From Vibrio palustris (GTDB lineage: Bacteria; Pseudomonadota; Gammaproteobacteria; Enterobacterales; Vibrionaceae): a stretch of DNA of 64,000 nucleotides. The stretch's first letter is position 1, and every line of letters begins with the position of its first letter. Shown in pieces: positions 1 to 9,701 of the stretch. The position numbers and the translations under genes were made by a program. Below the pieces are notes generated by a model. That model was given only the letters and a program-made list of their open reading frames with translations. It was not told the DNA's origin and did no database searches. The stretch is taken from NCBI RefSeq assembly GCF_024346995.1, contig NZ_AP024887.1:744001-808000 (forward strand), read 5' to 3'.

Positions 1-1237
1 AGCGCATGGCAAAGACTTGCCACAAACTCCTCTATCACAGGTCAAACCGCTTACCTCGCCTGAAGCTGAGGGAAGTAAAAGTGCACAATCTGTCGAGGAG
101 TCTCTGAAGGAAACCTTGGTTGAAAAACCGATCAGTCAAACAGAGCTCGCGCAATTGATTGAGCTTAAAAAACAACACCCAGAGATGTCTGAACAAGATT
201 TAACAAAATATCTTGTTGCCCAACGGGTGCAACATGAACAAAAGTCGGCTCAGCAGGGTGACGCCTCAGCTATTGGAGGTGCGCCAAGCCACCCTTCTAC
301 TCAGCCCAGTCCACCGATTGGTCCACAAGATACTGCTAATAAATCGACTGGCATCAATGATGCGGCGAGTAAAACTCATGTTGTTAATCAAGGCGCGCAT
401 CAGGTACCCATGCAGTCTCAGCCTAGCTTGCAGCCGGGAAATCCAACAGCAAGCGAGCATAAAGCGATGCCACAAGTACACACGTCTTCTGCCGGGCAAG
501 ATGGTTCAGCTGTGGCGCATAATACCGCGCAAGGTAATGTTACGTCTCAAAATCAAGGCGCGAATCCTGCAGCTGCCGCGTTCATATCGGCTGGAATGGC
601 CAAAGGTCCCGTGAATACAGTGCCAGATAAAGGCATCAGTGAAAAAGCACTGAGTGCAATAACGGATATGAAATCGGCGAAACGTGGTCAATCAGTTCAA
701 GATAGCACCTTGGCAGGACAGATATCTTCAGCGGCTGGGCAACAATTAACGGCGACGCAAAAAGTGGATGGAACTCAGCAGGCAGCATCACCTCAACTAC
801 AATTATCCAAAGAGGGGGCTGACCAAGTGGCTGAGAAAGTGCAGATGATGATGTCAAAAAATCTAAAAACGATTGATATCCGACTTGATCCACCTGAAAT
901 GGGGAAAATGCATATAAAAATGCATATGAATAATGATGGCGGTGCGAGTGTGCACTTTACCGTGGCGAGTCATCAGGCTCGAGATGCAATTGAACACTCG
1001 ATGCCACGCTTAAGAGAAATGTTATCACAGCAAGGTGTTCAACTAGGCGGTACCTCGGTGCAACAAGATGGCGGAAGTCAACAGCAAAGTTTTGCCTCGG
1101 CAAACGGTGGTCAATCGCATTCTAATCGCCAACCTGGCGCGGGCGTTGCCACTGGAACTGCAGAAAACCTTGATGGAGACATCAAACTTGATTTGAATGT
1201 CGCATCAAAGCGTGATGGAATTTCTTATTATGCGTAA
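1..1237 (+). CDS. fliK: Flagellar hook-length control protein FliK (5' end outside window)
   Basis: FliK is the secreted molecular ruler that ends hook growth and switches export specificity by acting on FlhB. The reading frame is open to the first base of the window, so the true start lies upstream and the gene is partial. Most of the visible protein is low-complexity, rich in Gln, Ser, Ala and Pro, as expected for the extended FliK N-terminal and middle part. The C-terminal third carries the conserved FliK_C pattern (IRLDPPEMGKMHIKM, about nt 880-930), followed by a Gln/Ser/Gly-rich tail. It lies directly before fliL, the usual place in Vibrio. The family call rests on the C-terminal motif and context. 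Confidence 0.9.
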   Translation, partial: AHGKDLPQTPLSQVKPLTSPEAEGSKSAQSVEESLKETLVEKPISQTELAQLIELKKQHPEMSEQDLTKYLVAQRVQHEQKSAQQGDASAIGGAPSHPSTQPSPPIGPQDTANKSTGINDAASKTHVVNQGAHQVPMQSQPSLQPGNPTASEHKAMPQVHTSSAGQDGSAVAHNTAQGNVTSQNQGANPAAAAFISAGMAKGPVNTVPDKGISEKALSAITDMKSAKRGQSVQDSTLAGQISSAAGQQLTATQKVDGTQQAASPQLQLSKEGADQVAEKVQMMMSKNLKTIDIRLDPPEMGKMHIKMHMNNDGGASVHFTVASHQARDAIEHSMPRLREMLSQQGVQLGGTSVQQDGGSQQQSFASANGGQSHSNRQPGAGVATGTAENLDGDIKLDLNVASKRDGISYYA

Positions 1238-1278
1238 AATGCATAAAATGAACGAAAACATAAATACTTAGGATAGAT

Positions 1279-1770
1279 ATGGCAGACGAAGAAGCGCCGA
1301 AAAAAGGCAAAAGCAAGCTACTTATTATCATTATTGCCGTGGTGGTGTTGCTCTTGGGAGGCGGAGGCGCTGCATTTTTCCTAATGGGTGGAGATGACGC
1401 GGAAGCCAAAGCGGATAAAAATGTCACGCAGGAGGCGGCTAAACCTGATTTACCCGTCGCTTACGTTAACGTCGCCGAACCCTTTGTCTTTAATGTTACC
1501 GGAGACTCTCGCAGCCGTATGGTTCAGATCAAGGTGCAATTGATGGTCAGAGGCCCGAAAAACGAAGAATTAGCACGTTATCATTCGCCACTCATTGAGA
1601 GTACGTTGTTGTCGACGTTTTCTTCAGCAACTTTGGAGCAGTTACGGACGCCAAATGGACGAGTCGAACTTCGTAATCGCGCCACGGACGATATTAAAAC
1701 CGCACTGGGTAAAGCGATAGGCTCGCCAGTCATTGAGCGGGTTTTATTTACTGATTTTGTAATGCAATAG
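1279..1770 (+). CDS. fliL: Flagellar basal body-associated protein FliL
   Basis: FliL is an inner-membrane protein that surrounds the stator units at the basal body and supports torque generation. The 163-residue product has a short Lys-rich cytoplasmic N-terminus, one membrane helix at about residues 13-35 (Ile/Val/Leu followed by a Gly run) and a periplasmic FliL domain containing the typical VNVAEPFVFNV stretch. It starts 41 bases after fliK and ends seven bases before the GTG of fliM, so it is surely co-transcribed. The product ends in VLFTDFVMQ, the common FliL C-terminus. Confidence 0.95.
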   Translation: MADEEAPKKGKSKLLIIIIAVVVLLLGGGGAAFFLMGGDDAEAKADKNVTQEAAKPDLPVAYVNVAEPFVFNVTGDSRSRMVQIKVQLMVRGPKNEELARYHSPLIESTLLSTFSSATLEQLRTPNGRVELRNRATDDIKTALGKAIGSPVIERVLFTDFVMQ

Positions 1771-1777
1771 GTGAGAT

Positions 1778-2860
1778 GTGACTGATCTATTAAGCCAAGA
1801 TGAAATTGATGCGCTGTTACACGGTGTCGATGGGGTCGATGATGAAGATGATGATGACGGTGCCCAGCCACAAGCGCAATCCATGTCTTTTGATTTTTCG
1901 TCTCAAGACCGTATCGTCCGTGGACGAATGCCGACACTGGAACTTATTAATGAACGATTTGCCCGCCACTTACGCATAAGTTTGTTCAATATGCTGCGTA
2001 AAACAGCGGAAGTGTCGATCAACGGCGTACAAATGATGAAGTTTGGCGAGTATCAAAATACCTTGTATGTACCGACCAGTTTGAACATGGTTCGTTTTAG
2101 ACCTTTAAAAGGTACAGCGTTGGTCACCATGGAAGCACGTCTTGTATTTATTTTAGTAGAAAACTTTTTTGGTGGTGATGGTCGTTACCATGCTCGAATT
2201 GAAGGGCGTGAATTTACCCCGACAGAGCGGCGTGTTATTCAGTTATTATTAAAAATCGTGTTCGGTGATTATAAAGAATCTTGGTCCCCCGTCATGGGAG
2301 TAGAGTTTGAGTATTTGGATTCAGAAGTAAACCCTAGTATGGCGAATATTGTGAGTCCCACGGAAATGATTGTGGTGAGTTCATTCCATATTGAAGTCGA
2401 TGGCGGTGGTGGTGATTTTCATGTTGTGATGCCGTATTCCATGCTGGAGCCTATTCGTGAGCTGCTCGATGCTGGTGTGCAATCGGATAAGATGGAAACC
2501 GATGTGCGTTGGAGCTCGGCTTTACGTGATGAAATTATGGATGTACCAGTGAATTTTCGTGTCAATTTATTAGAAAAAGACATCGCATTGCGTGACCTGA
2601 TGGATTTGCAGCCCGGAGATGTCATTCCTATCGATATGCCGGAACATGCAACGATGTTTGTGGAAGAACTGCCGACCTATCGTGTAAAAATGGGCAAATC
2701 TAACGATAAACTAGCGGTACAGATTTCAGAAAAAATTCGCCGCCCAGATGTGGTCAAGACCGATTTAGCATTCTTAAGTAAAGACATTATGGCTGAGCTT
2801 GATGAAGAAGATCATGATGATAAACAAGAGCAGGGAAATGATTTTCCTGGTTTAAATTGA
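1778..2860 (+). CDS. fliM: Flagellar motor switch protein FliM
   Basis: FliM forms the middle of the C-ring and is the motor's receptor for phosphorylated CheY. The 360-residue product begins with the CheY-binding peptide LSQDEIDALLHGV (residues 5-17), then an acidic Asp/Glu linker, the CheC-like middle domain and a C-terminal SpoA domain. The start is GTG at 1778, seven bases after the fliL stop; starting there keeps the N-terminal peptide in the family position. The N-terminal peptide is closely mimicked in the CheA linker and the CheZ C-terminus encoded later in this window. Confidence 0.97.
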   Translation: MTDLLSQDEIDALLHGVDGVDDEDDDDGAQPQAQSMSFDFSSQDRIVRGRMPTLELINERFARHLRISLFNMLRKTAEVSINGVQMMKFGEYQNTLYVPTSLNMVRFRPLKGTALVTMEARLVFILVENFFGGDGRYHARIEGREFTPTERRVIQLLLKIVFGDYKESWSPVMGVEFEYLDSEVNPSMANIVSPTEMIVVSSFHIEVDGGGGDFHVVMPYSMLEPIRELLDAGVQSDKMETDVRWSSALRDEIMDVPVNFRVNLLEKDIALRDLMDLQPGDVIPIDMPEHATMFVEELPTYRVKMGKSNDKLAVQISEKIRRPDVVKTDLAFLSKDIMAELDEEDHDDKQEQGNDFPGLN

Positions 2861-2877
2861 TAGAAAGGTAGCAAGAG

Positions 2878-3288
2878 ATGGCAAAGAGCGAAGACGAAAA
2901 GCTGGCAGATGAGTGGGCAGCGGCTCTCGGTGAAGATCCCAGTGCTCCTGAAATTGATGTGGATGAAGTATTAGCCGCACCTCTAGAAGACTTAAAAGAT
3001 ACATCTCCACCGATCAGTGATGATGAACGTCGTAAGTTAGATACGATTATGGATATCCCGGTCACCATTTCCATGGAAGTCGGGCGTTCGAAAATCAGTA
3101 TACGTAATTTATTACAATTGAACCAAGGTTCAGTTGTTGAACTGGATCGTATTGCTGGTGAAGCCTTGGATGTTATGGTCAACGGGACGTTGATTGCCCA
3201 CGGTGAAGTGGTAGTGGTCAATGATAAATTTGGTATTCGTTTAACCGATGTTATCAGTCAAACTGAACGTATTAAGAAATTGAGATAG
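2878..3288 (+). CDS. fliN: Flagellar motor switch protein FliN
   Basis: FliN forms the base of the C-ring with FliM and helps dock export cargo. The 136-residue product has an acidic, variable N-terminal half and a C-terminal SpoA domain (from about residue 55: MDIPVTISMEVGRSKISI, then LNQGSVVELD and ends KLR). It lies 17 bases after fliM with an AGAAAGGTAGCAAG leader that supplies a ribosome-binding site. Length and position are normal for Vibrio FliN. Confidence 0.96.
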   Translation: MAKSEDEKLADEWAAALGEDPSAPEIDVDEVLAAPLEDLKDTSPPISDDERRKLDTIMDIPVTISMEVGRSKISIRNLLQLNQGSVVELDRIAGEALDVMVNGTLIAHGEVVVVNDKFGIRLTDVISQTERIKKLR

Positions 3289-3290
3289 CG

Positions 3291-3686
3291 ATGAAAAAAC
3301 GCATAGGCTTGTTTCTTATTCCTATACCGGCTTGGGCAGATACTGCTCAAGCCGGTCAGTTCGATATGGTAACAGGTATTGGATCGTTACTGTTTGTATT
3401 AGCGTTAATTGTTTTTTTAGGTTGGTTACTCAAACGCATGCGTATCCCAACGATGGGACAACAAAAAGGCTTACGAATTGTACGGCAGATTCCAGTGGGT
3501 ACGAAAGAACGCATCATGATTGTGGAAGCTGGTGGTGAACAATTTCTCGTTGGTTCGACGACACAGTCGATACAATTGATTTCTAAACTGGAGCAACCAT
3601 TGTCGGAAGAAGAAGCGGCCATGACTCCTTTTGCCCAACAATTCAATCGGTTATTGAAAAAGAATGACAACACTACTGCAAACTAA
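3291..3686 (+). CDS. fliO: Flagellar export gate assembly protein FliO
   Basis: FliO assists assembly of the FliP ring during export-gate biogenesis. The 131-residue protein has a short N-terminal hydrophobic segment ending in an Ala-rich stretch (residues 4-20), a second membrane helix at about residues 28-46, and a cytoplasmic FliO domain ([27 protein letters not shown]). The gene begins two bases after fliN and its 3' end overlaps the 5' end of fliP by 23 bases, suggesting translational coupling. FliO is weakly conserved; the call rests on the domain plus position between fliN and fliP. Confidence 0.92.
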   Translation: MKKRIGLFLIPIPAWADTAQAGQFDMVTGIGSLLFVLALIVFLGWLLKRMRIPTMGQQKGLRIVRQIPVGTKERIMIVEAGGEQFLVGSTTQSIQLISKLEQPLSEEEAAMTPFAQQFNRLLKKNDNTTAN

Positions 3687-4536
3687 ACACGGACGTTGGT
3701 CTATGACTACGCTACTGAGTGTGGTGTTAGGTGTAATGCTCGCCATTCTACCTACAGTATCTTATGCCCAGCAAGAAGATGGCTCATCGAGTAGTCAAAC
3801 CTACAGTGTGAATTCATCCACGGGGGGAAGTGCTCGTTCCATGGAAATCACGAATGGTAGTGGCGGTATACCAGCAGTGACTATGCGTACTAACGCTGAT
3901 GGCAGTCAAGATTACTCGATTAAGCTGCAAGTCTTAGCGTTAATGACGTTGCTCGGTTTCTTACCGGCTATCGTAATTTTGATGACGTCATTCACACGTA
4001 TCGTCGTCGTGATGTCGATTCTACGCCAAGCTATGGGTTTGCAACAAACCCCTTCTAATCAGGTGATTATTGGTATTTCTCTGTTTCTGACGTTTTTTAT
4101 TATGTCGCCAGTGTTCAATAAGATTAATGATACCGCTTTACAGCCGTATTTAAACGAAAAAATCAATGCGCGTCAGGCATTTGATCTCGCAGAGCAACCG
4201 ATGAAATCATTTATGCTAAAGCAAACGCGTATTAAAGATCTCGAGACGTTTGTGAATATTGCTGGCGCGAAAGTGGACGACCCACAAGATGTGTCGATGG
4301 CCATCTTAATTCCTTCGTTTATTACCTCTGAACTGAAAACGGCTTTTCAGATTGGCTTTATGTTGTTTTTACCCTTTCTAATTATTGATTTGGTGGTCGC
4401 ATCGGTATTAATGGCAATGGGTATGATGATGTTATCGCCAATGATAGTATCCTTACCCTTTAAACTCATGCTATTTGTGCTGGTCGATGGGTGGAACTTG
4501 ATTTTATCAACCCTCGCCGGCAGTTTCGTGATGTAA
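3664..4536 (+). CDS. fliP: Flagellar type III export gate protein FliP
   Basis: FliP forms the pentameric core of the FliPQR export gate. The 290-residue product has a cleavable-looking signal peptide (Lys/Arg-containing N-region, hydrophobic core, cut near SYAQ), a Ser/Gly-rich periplasmic stretch to about residue 80, and then the conserved FliP helices ([38 protein letters not shown]). The ATG at 3664 was chosen over the in-frame ATG at 3703 because it gives the signal peptide its basic N-region; 3703 remains possible. The start lies inside fliO. Confidence 0.95.
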   Translation: MTTLLQTKHGRWSMTTLLSVVLGVMLAILPTVSYAQQEDGSSSSQTYSVNSSTGGSARSMEITNGSGGIPAVTMRTNADGSQDYSIKLQVLALMTLLGFLPAIVILMTSFTRIVVVMSILRQAMGLQQTPSNQVIIGISLFLTFFIMSPVFNKINDTALQPYLNEKINARQAFDLAEQPMKSFMLKQTRIKDLETFVNIAGAKVDDPQDVSMAILIPSFITSELKTAFQIGFMLFLPFLIIDLVVASVLMAMGMMMLSPMIVSLPFKLMLFVLVDGWNLILSTLAGSFVM

Positions 4537-4550
4537 TTTAAGGAGACGCA

Positions 4551-4820
4551 ATGACACCTGAAATGTTCGTTGAGCTCTTTCGTCAAGCTTTGTGGATGGT
4601 ACTGATGATGGTGTGTGCCATTGTTGTGCCAAGTCTATTGATTGGTCTGGTTGTCGCGGTGTTTCAAGCGGCGACGTCTATCAATGAGCAAACGTTGAGT
4701 TTTTTACCGCGTCTGATTGTGACTTTACTAGCATTAATGTTTTTTGGACACTGGATGACCCAAACAATGATGGAGTTTTTCTATGCCATGATTGACAGGT
4801 TACCGGATGTCTTACATTAG
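4551..4820 (+). CDS. fliQ: Flagellar type III export gate protein FliQ
   Basis: FliQ is the small two-helix subunit packed around FliP in the export gate. The 89-residue product has the family start MTPEMFVELFRQALWM, helices at about residues 13-38 and 52-75, and the loop FQAATSINEQTLSFLPRL that is nearly invariant in FliQ. An AAGGAG ribosome-binding site stands seven bases before the ATG. It sits between fliP and fliR in the standard order. Confidence 0.97.
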   Translation: MTPEMFVELFRQALWMVLMMVCAIVVPSLLIGLVVAVFQAATSINEQTLSFLPRLIVTLLALMFFGHWMTQTMMEFFYAMIDRLPDVLH

Positions 4821-4828
4821 GGCTCATA

Positions 4829-5611
4829 ATGGTTTTTGATGAAAACACGATAATTAACCTCATCGCTAACTACTTTTGGCCATTCACACGTATTTCTGCG
4901 ATGTTGATGGTTATGACGGTGACCGGAGCGCGATTCGTATCACCGCGTATCCGCTTATATTTATCATTGGCGATTACGCTGGCGGTCATGCCTGCTATTC
5001 CTCAAGTTCCTCAATCGATTGAAGTCATGTCATTACGTGGTTTTATGATCACGTTTCAACAGATTGTGATTGGCGTCAGCATGGGAATGGTCACACAGTT
5101 TATCATCCAAACCTTTGTATTACTTGGACAGATCATCGGTATGCAGTCGAGCTTAGGTTTTGCCTCTATGGTCGATCCGGCGAACGGACAAAGCACACCG
5201 TTACTTGGCCAATTATTTATGTTTTTGTCGACACTGTTTTTTTTGGTCAGTGATGGTCATCTGGAGATGATTCATTTAGTGGTCATTAGCTTTAAAACGT
5301 TACCTATTGGTGACGGGAGCTTAAACAGTATTGATTTTCGTGAAATGGCTCTATGGTTAGGGGTTATTTTTCAAGTTGGTTTACGGATGTCGCTAGCAGC
5401 AGTTGTAGCCCTCCTGACGATTAACTTATCGTTTGGCGTGATGACCCGAGCAGCACCGCAGTTAAATATCTTTTCTCTCGGGTTTTCCTTAGCGCTATTA
5501 GTCGGCTTATTCTTGTGTTGGTATTTGATTGGCGGGTTATATCATCAATATGAAGTATACTGGCAACAGGGTGAAGAACAATTGTGCCGATTAATTCGTG
5601 CTAATTGTTAA
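4829..5611 (+). CDS. fliR: Flagellar type III export gate protein FliR
   Basis: FliR is the single-copy subunit that closes the FliP5Q4R1 export gate and contacts FlhB. The 260-residue product is hydrophobic throughout, with several membrane segments and the conserved stretches FVSPRIRLYLSLAITLA, GMQSSLGFASMVDPANGQ and GVMTRAAPQLNIFSLGF. The gene starts eight bases after fliQ. It is of the usual length with no fusion to FlhB. Confidence 0.96.
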   Translation: MVFDENTIINLIANYFWPFTRISAMLMVMTVTGARFVSPRIRLYLSLAITLAVMPAIPQVPQSIEVMSLRGFMITFQQIVIGVSMGMVTQFIIQTFVLLGQIIGMQSSLGFASMVDPANGQSTPLLGQLFMFLSTLFFLVSDGHLEMIHLVVISFKTLPIGDGSLNSIDFREMALWLGVIFQVGLRMSLAAVVALLTINLSFGVMTRAAPQLNIFSLGFSLALLVGLFLCWYLIGGLYHQYEVYWQQGEEQLCRLIRANC

Positions 5612-5625
5612 CTAAGGAGGCGTAG

Positions 5626-6756
5626 TTGGCAGAATCCGATGGTCAAGAAAGAACCGAAGACGCCACGGCCCGAAGGCTGGATCAAGCGAAGGAAAAGGGC
5701 CAAGTTGCTCGTTCCAAAGAGCTTGCTTCAGTGTCGGTTTTAGTGGTGGGAGCCGTATCGTTAATGTGGTTTGGGCAGACTCTGGCCCAAGGACTTTTCA
5801 ATACCATGCAACGCTTATTTTCCTTAAGTCGCAGCGAAATCTTCGATTTAGATAAATTATTTCAGATAGCAGAAGGGGCGATTACTCATCTGTTCTTTCC
5901 GGTATTTTTAATTCTCATTACCTTGTTTGTTGCGGCCTTATTCGGCGCATCCGCGCTAGGTGGTATTAGCTTTTCAGCTGAAGCTGCGCGGCCGAAGTTA
6001 TCGAAAATGAGCCCTTTAGCAGGCATTAAACGTATGTTTGGTGTGCAAAGTTTAGTCGAGCTGGTGAAGTCTATATTAAAGGTGTCGCTTGTCGCTGGAA
6101 TGGCTTTCTTTTTAATTGTACGTTCAAAAGAGGATTTGTTTCAGCTACCGTTTGATGTTTTTCCGCAGAATATCTTCCACGCTCTCGATATTTTGATGAA
6201 CTTTGTATTGTTGATCAGTTGCTCATTACTCATTGTTGTTGCCATTGATATTCCATTTCAAATTTGGCAACACGCTAATCAATTAAAAATGACGAAACAA
6301 GAAGTTAAAGATGAACACAAAGATACGGAAGGTAAGCCTGAAGTGAAAGGGCGGATTCGTATGCTTCAGCGTGAATCAGCTCAGCGGCGGATGATGTCAG
6401 ATGTACCGCAGGCCGATGTCATTGTGACGAACCCAGAACATTTTTCGATTGCGCTGCGTTATAAGCAAGATTCAGATAAAGCGCCGATCGTCGTTGCGAA
6501 AGGGGTTGACCATATGGCGATGAAAATACGTGAAGTAGCCCGCGAGCATGATATTACCATCGTTGCCGCGCCCCCCTTAGCTAGGGCGCTATATCATACG
6601 ACAGAACTTGAGCAAGAAATCCCCGACGATCTGTTTATTGCTGTTGCTCAAGTATTAGCGTATGTCTTCCAGTTGAAACAATATCGGCGCCGCGGTGGTC
6701 AGCGCCCTAAACTCAACGAGGATAACATGCCGATCCCACCCGAGATGCGTTACTAG
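5626..6756 (+). CDS. flhB: Flagellar export switch protein FlhB
   Basis: FlhB controls substrate-specificity switching of flagellar export. The 376-residue product starts AESDGQERTEDATARRL, has four membrane helices between about residues 30 and 210, and a cytoplasmic domain with the self-cleavage site at residues 269-272. That site reads Asn-Pro-Glu-His rather than the NPTH of enteric FlhB. The start is TTG at 5626, chosen because a strong AAGGAGG (5614-5620) lies five bases upstream. It closes the first flagellar block; flhA, its usual partner, is 40 kb away in this window. Confidence 0.96.
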   Translation: MAESDGQERTEDATARRLDQAKEKGQVARSKELASVSVLVVGAVSLMWFGQTLAQGLFNTMQRLFSLSRSEIFDLDKLFQIAEGAITHLFFPVFLILITLFVAALFGASALGGISFSAEAARPKLSKMSPLAGIKRMFGVQSLVELVKSILKVSLVAGMAFFLIVRSKEDLFQLPFDVFPQNIFHALDILMNFVLLISCSLLIVVAIDIPFQIWQHANQLKMTKQEVKDEHKDTEGKPEVKGRIRMLQRESAQRRMMSDVPQADVIVTNPEHFSIALRYKQDSDKAPIVVAKGVDHMAMKIREVAREHDITIVAAPPLARALYHTTELEQEIPDDLFIAVAQVLAYVFQLKQYRRRGGQRPKLNEDNMPIPPEMRY

Positions 6757-6761
6757 CTGAT

Positions 6762-7316
6762 TCACTTATCCGGCACGTTCAAAAGCACAAGTAGCGCCCC
6801 ATGTCCGCCAAATTCTAATGGTGCTTGATGAAAAGCCATTACATCAGGATGTTGCGCCAGCCATAGTGGAACTTTTTGTTTGAGAATATGTTTGCCAATA
6901 CCGTGTTGTACGCACGCACAGACTTCGCTTTGCTTAATACAATAAGCGATCATCGCCCCTAATTCGCGCTTAGCTTCGTTTTGCGTCATACCGTGTAAAT
7001 CCAAAAATACTTCTGGAGCATAGACGCCACGGCGTAATCTTTTGACTTCATATTTAGAGACATCCTCTCGCGCATAGCGCATCGGTCCATCGGTATTTAA
7101 CACCGGAGTGAACTCATCAGAGAAATAAAAGTCATTATCGGTTGCTTCGCGTGCTTGCCGGCGAATTTCTTTCTGTTTTTGGTTTCTTATTGGCTGTTGG
7201 ATTATGGTATCCTGATGAAACTTTTTTACGCCTTTTACTGCGTCCCGAAATAAAGCGAAATCGTCATCGGCAAAAAACTCATGTGAGTCTTTTCCGTTGG
7301 TGTCTTTTTTGTCCAT
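6762..7316 (-). CDS. smrB: Smr-domain endonuclease SmrB (ribosome rescue factor)
   Basis: SmrB cleaves mRNA at collided ribosomes. The 184-residue product from the ATG at 7316 has an N-terminal region with FALFRDAVKG and a KQKEIRRQ stretch, and a C-terminal Smr domain from about residue 95 (FLDLHGMTQNEAKREL, then the HGIG motif in CVQHGIGKHILK). The frame extends 20 codons upstream, but MDKKDTNGK fits the family N-terminus better. It is convergent with flhB (five bases apart) and divergent from prmB with about 60 bases between starts. Confidence 0.9.
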   Translation of the reverse strand: MDKKDTNGKDSHEFFADDDFALFRDAVKGVKKFHQDTIIQQPIRNQKQKEIRRQAREATDNDFYFSDEFTPVLNTDGPMRYAREDVSKYEVKRLRRGVYAPEVFLDLHGMTQNEAKRELGAMIAYCIKQSEVCACVQHGIGKHILKQKVPLWLAQHPDVMAFHQAPLEFGGHGALLVLLNVPDK

Positions 7317-7378
7317 AAGGGAAGTTAAACTTATATTAATCATAACTGGCAGTATTGTAGCGCTTTTTGGAGGCAAAT

Positions 7379-8311
7379 TTGGATAAGATTTTCGTCGATG
7401 AGGCGGTTTCTGAGCTGTACACGCTTCAGGATATGATTCGCTGGACGGTCAGCCGCTTTAATGCAGCACATTTATTTTATGGTCATGGTACAGATAATGC
7501 GTGGGATGAAGCGGTTCAACTGATATTACCGACGCTTTACTTACCGATTGATGTGCCTCCTCACGTATTAAATTCACGCTTAACCAGCAGTGAACGTTTA
7601 CGTGTTGTGGATCGTGTTATTCGTCGTATTAATGAGCATACGCCAGTCGCTTATTTGACGAATAAAGCTTGGTTCTGTGGCTTAGAGTTTTTTGTTGATG
7701 AGCGAGTTCTTGTACCACGTTCGCCTATTGCGGAGCTGATTCAAAATCAATTCCAGCCATGGGTTACCGATTCCCCATTTCGTATTATGGACTTGTGCAC
7801 TGGCAGTGGCTGTATTGCGATTGCATGTGCTTATGCGTTCCCAGATGCAGAAGTGGATGCCGTTGATATTTCTGTTGATGCTTTGCAAGTTGCCGAGCAA
7901 AACATTCACGAGCATGGTTTAGAGCAACAAGTGATTCCTGTGCGCTCAGATTTATTGCGTGATGTACCAGAAGTCGAATATGATCTGATTGTGTCAAATC
8001 CGCCTTATGTGGATGCCGAAGACATGGATAGCCTGCCTGATGAATTTCGTCATGAGCCAGAGCTTGGTTTAGCAGCCGGCACCGATGGACTGAAACTGGT
8101 TCGCCGTATTCTCGCTAATGCGCCAAAATACTTAACGGAAAAAGGCGTGTTGATATGTGAGGTGGGCAATTCAATGGTTCACCTTATGGATCAATATCCA
8201 AATATTCCATTTACTTGGGTAGAGTTTGAAAATGGTGGACACGGAGTATTCATGTTAACACGTCAGCAATTAGTTGAATGCGCCGATGAGTTTTCATTAT
8301 ACCTAGACTAA
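7379..8311 (+). CDS. prmB: Ribosomal protein L3 glutamine methyltransferase PrmB
   Basis: PrmB methylates the GGQ-like glutamine of ribosomal protein L3 using S-adenosylmethionine. The 310-residue product carries the SAM-binding motif [15 protein letters not shown] and the catalytic NPPY motif ([12 protein letters not shown]), plus the family C-terminus. The start is TTG at 7379, since GGAGG (7369-7373) lies five bases upstream and the resulting length equals that of E. coli PrmB; an in-frame TTG at 7367 would put the ribosome-binding site inside the gene. A strong terminator follows the stop. Confidence 0.93.
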   Translation: MDKIFVDEAVSELYTLQDMIRWTVSRFNAAHLFYGHGTDNAWDEAVQLILPTLYLPIDVPPHVLNSRLTSSERLRVVDRVIRRINEHTPVAYLTNKAWFCGLEFFVDERVLVPRSPIAELIQNQFQPWVTDSPFRIMDLCTGSGCIAIACAYAFPDAEVDAVDISVDALQVAEQNIHEHGLEQQVIPVRSDLLRDVPEVEYDLIVSNPPYVDAEDMDSLPDEFRHEPELGLAAGTDGLKLVRRILANAPKYLTEKGVLICEVGNSMVHLMDQYPNIPFTWVEFENGGHGVFMLTRQQLVECADEFSLYLD

Positions 8312-8334
8312 TCAATGTCTCAGTTCATTAATAT

Positions 8335-8362
8335 AACGCCAGTCAACGACTGGCGTTTTTTT
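8335..8362 (+). terminator. Rho-independent terminator after prmB
   Basis: A 10-bp perfect stem (AACGCCAGTC / GACTGGCGTT, 3-base loop AAC) is followed by a run of five further T. It lies 23 bases after the prmB stop. Confidence 0.9.
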
Positions 8363-8494
8363 GTCTGTGACAAGGTCAACTTGGCCGAATTAAGTCTTTA
8401 CATCAAATCGTAATAACGCCACTATTGATTTACGAAGAATAGAGTAATGCGGCTTATCAGCACCTGCTGGTAAGTGCTAATAATCGAGGAACGC

Positions 8495-9580
8495 ATGGCA
8501 GGAAACAGTATCGGGCAACATTTTCGAGTGACCACATTCGGAGAAAGTCACGGTATCGCACTAGGATGTATCGTAGATGGGTGCCCTCCAGGTTTAGCGT
8601 TGAGTGAAGCGGATTTACAAAAAGACTTGGACCGCCGTCGTCCAGGGACTTCGCGTTATACCACGCAACGTCGTGAACCGGATGAAGTGAAAATTTTATC
8701 AGGGGTGTTTGAAGGCCAAACCACGGGCACATCGATTGGTTTGCTGATTGAAAATACTGATCAGCGCTCTAAAGATTATTCTGATATCAAAGACAAATTT
8801 CGTCCTGGACACGCCGATTATACCTATCATCAAAAATACGGTGTTCGTGACTATCGAGGTGGTGGCCGTTCATCTGCTCGAGAAACCGCAATGCGAGTTG
8901 CAGCAGGCGCTGTCGCTAAAAAGTACTTACAGCAAGAGTTTGGTATTGAAGTCCGAGCGTATCTTTCACAAATGGGAGAGGTTGCGATCGATAAAGTGGA
9001 TTGGAGCGAAATTGAAAACAATGCGTTCTTTTGTCCAGACGTCGATAAAGTTCCTGAATTTGATGAGCTAATTCGAGATCTTAAAAAGCAAGGAGATTCA
9101 ATTGGCGCCAAAATTCAAGTCGTTGCCACGCAAGTGCCGGTTGGATTAGGGGAGCCTGTTTTTGATCGCCTAGATGCTGATATCGCCCATGCGTTGATGA
9201 GCATTAACGCAGTCAAAGGCGTTGAGATTGGTGATGGTTTTGATGTGGTTGCTCAAAAAGGCAGTGAGCATCGCGATATTTTGACACCGCAAGGTTTTAC
9301 TAGTAACCATGCGGGGGGGGTACTAGGCGGTATCTCCAGCGGTCAAGAGATTGTGGCTAATATTGCCCTCAAACCGACATCAAGTATTACTATTCCCGGT
9401 GAAACAATTACTCAATCAGGTGAATCGGCTGAGCTTATTACTAAAGGTCGCCATGATCCGTGTGTTGGCATTCGGGCGGTACCGATCGCGGAAGCGATGC
9501 TAGCCATTGTCTTGATGGATCATCTATTACGCCATCGTGGTCAAAATAGTCACGTGCAAACTGAAACCCCGCATATTTAA
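8495..9580 (+). CDS. aroC: Chorismate synthase AroC
   Basis: AroC converts 5-enolpyruvylshikimate-3-phosphate to chorismate with reduced FMN, the last step of the shikimate pathway. The 361-residue product begins [20 protein letters not shown] and shows the family signatures [43 protein letters not shown] and [17 protein letters not shown]. The ATG at 8495 is preceded by CGAGGAACG; a GTG seven codons upstream is less likely. A run of eight G (9313-9320) lies in the codons for His-Ala-Gly-Gly-Val, but the frame is intact. Confidence 0.97.
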   Translation: MAGNSIGQHFRVTTFGESHGIALGCIVDGCPPGLALSEADLQKDLDRRRPGTSRYTTQRREPDEVKILSGVFEGQTTGTSIGLLIENTDQRSKDYSDIKDKFRPGHADYTYHQKYGVRDYRGGGRSSARETAMRVAAGAVAKKYLQQEFGIEVRAYLSQMGEVAIDKVDWSEIENNAFFCPDVDKVPEFDELIRDLKKQGDSIGAKIQVVATQVPVGLGEPVFDRLDADIAHALMSINAVKGVEIGDGFDVVAQKGSEHRDILTPQGFTSNHAGGVLGGISSGQEIVANIALKPTSSITIPGETITQSGESAELITKGRHDPCVGIRAVPIAEAMLAIVLMDHLLRHRGQNSHVQTETPHI

Positions 9581-9595
9581 GCGGAGTTTGTCATA

Positions 9596-9623
9596 AAGAC
9601 GTCGCTGTGCAGCGGCGTCTTTT
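9596..9623 (+). terminator. Terminator after aroC
   Basis: An 11-bp stem AAGACGTCGCT / AGCGGCGTCTT (one T-G wobble, loop GTGC) is followed by a short T run. It lies 15 bases after the aroC stop. Confidence 0.8.
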
Positions 9624-9701
9624 GGCTTTATCCTTTACCTCTGCGTAAAAATCTGGACAATGCACACGTCTAATTCGAGATATAACCTCAGCCGTAAGCC
9701 T

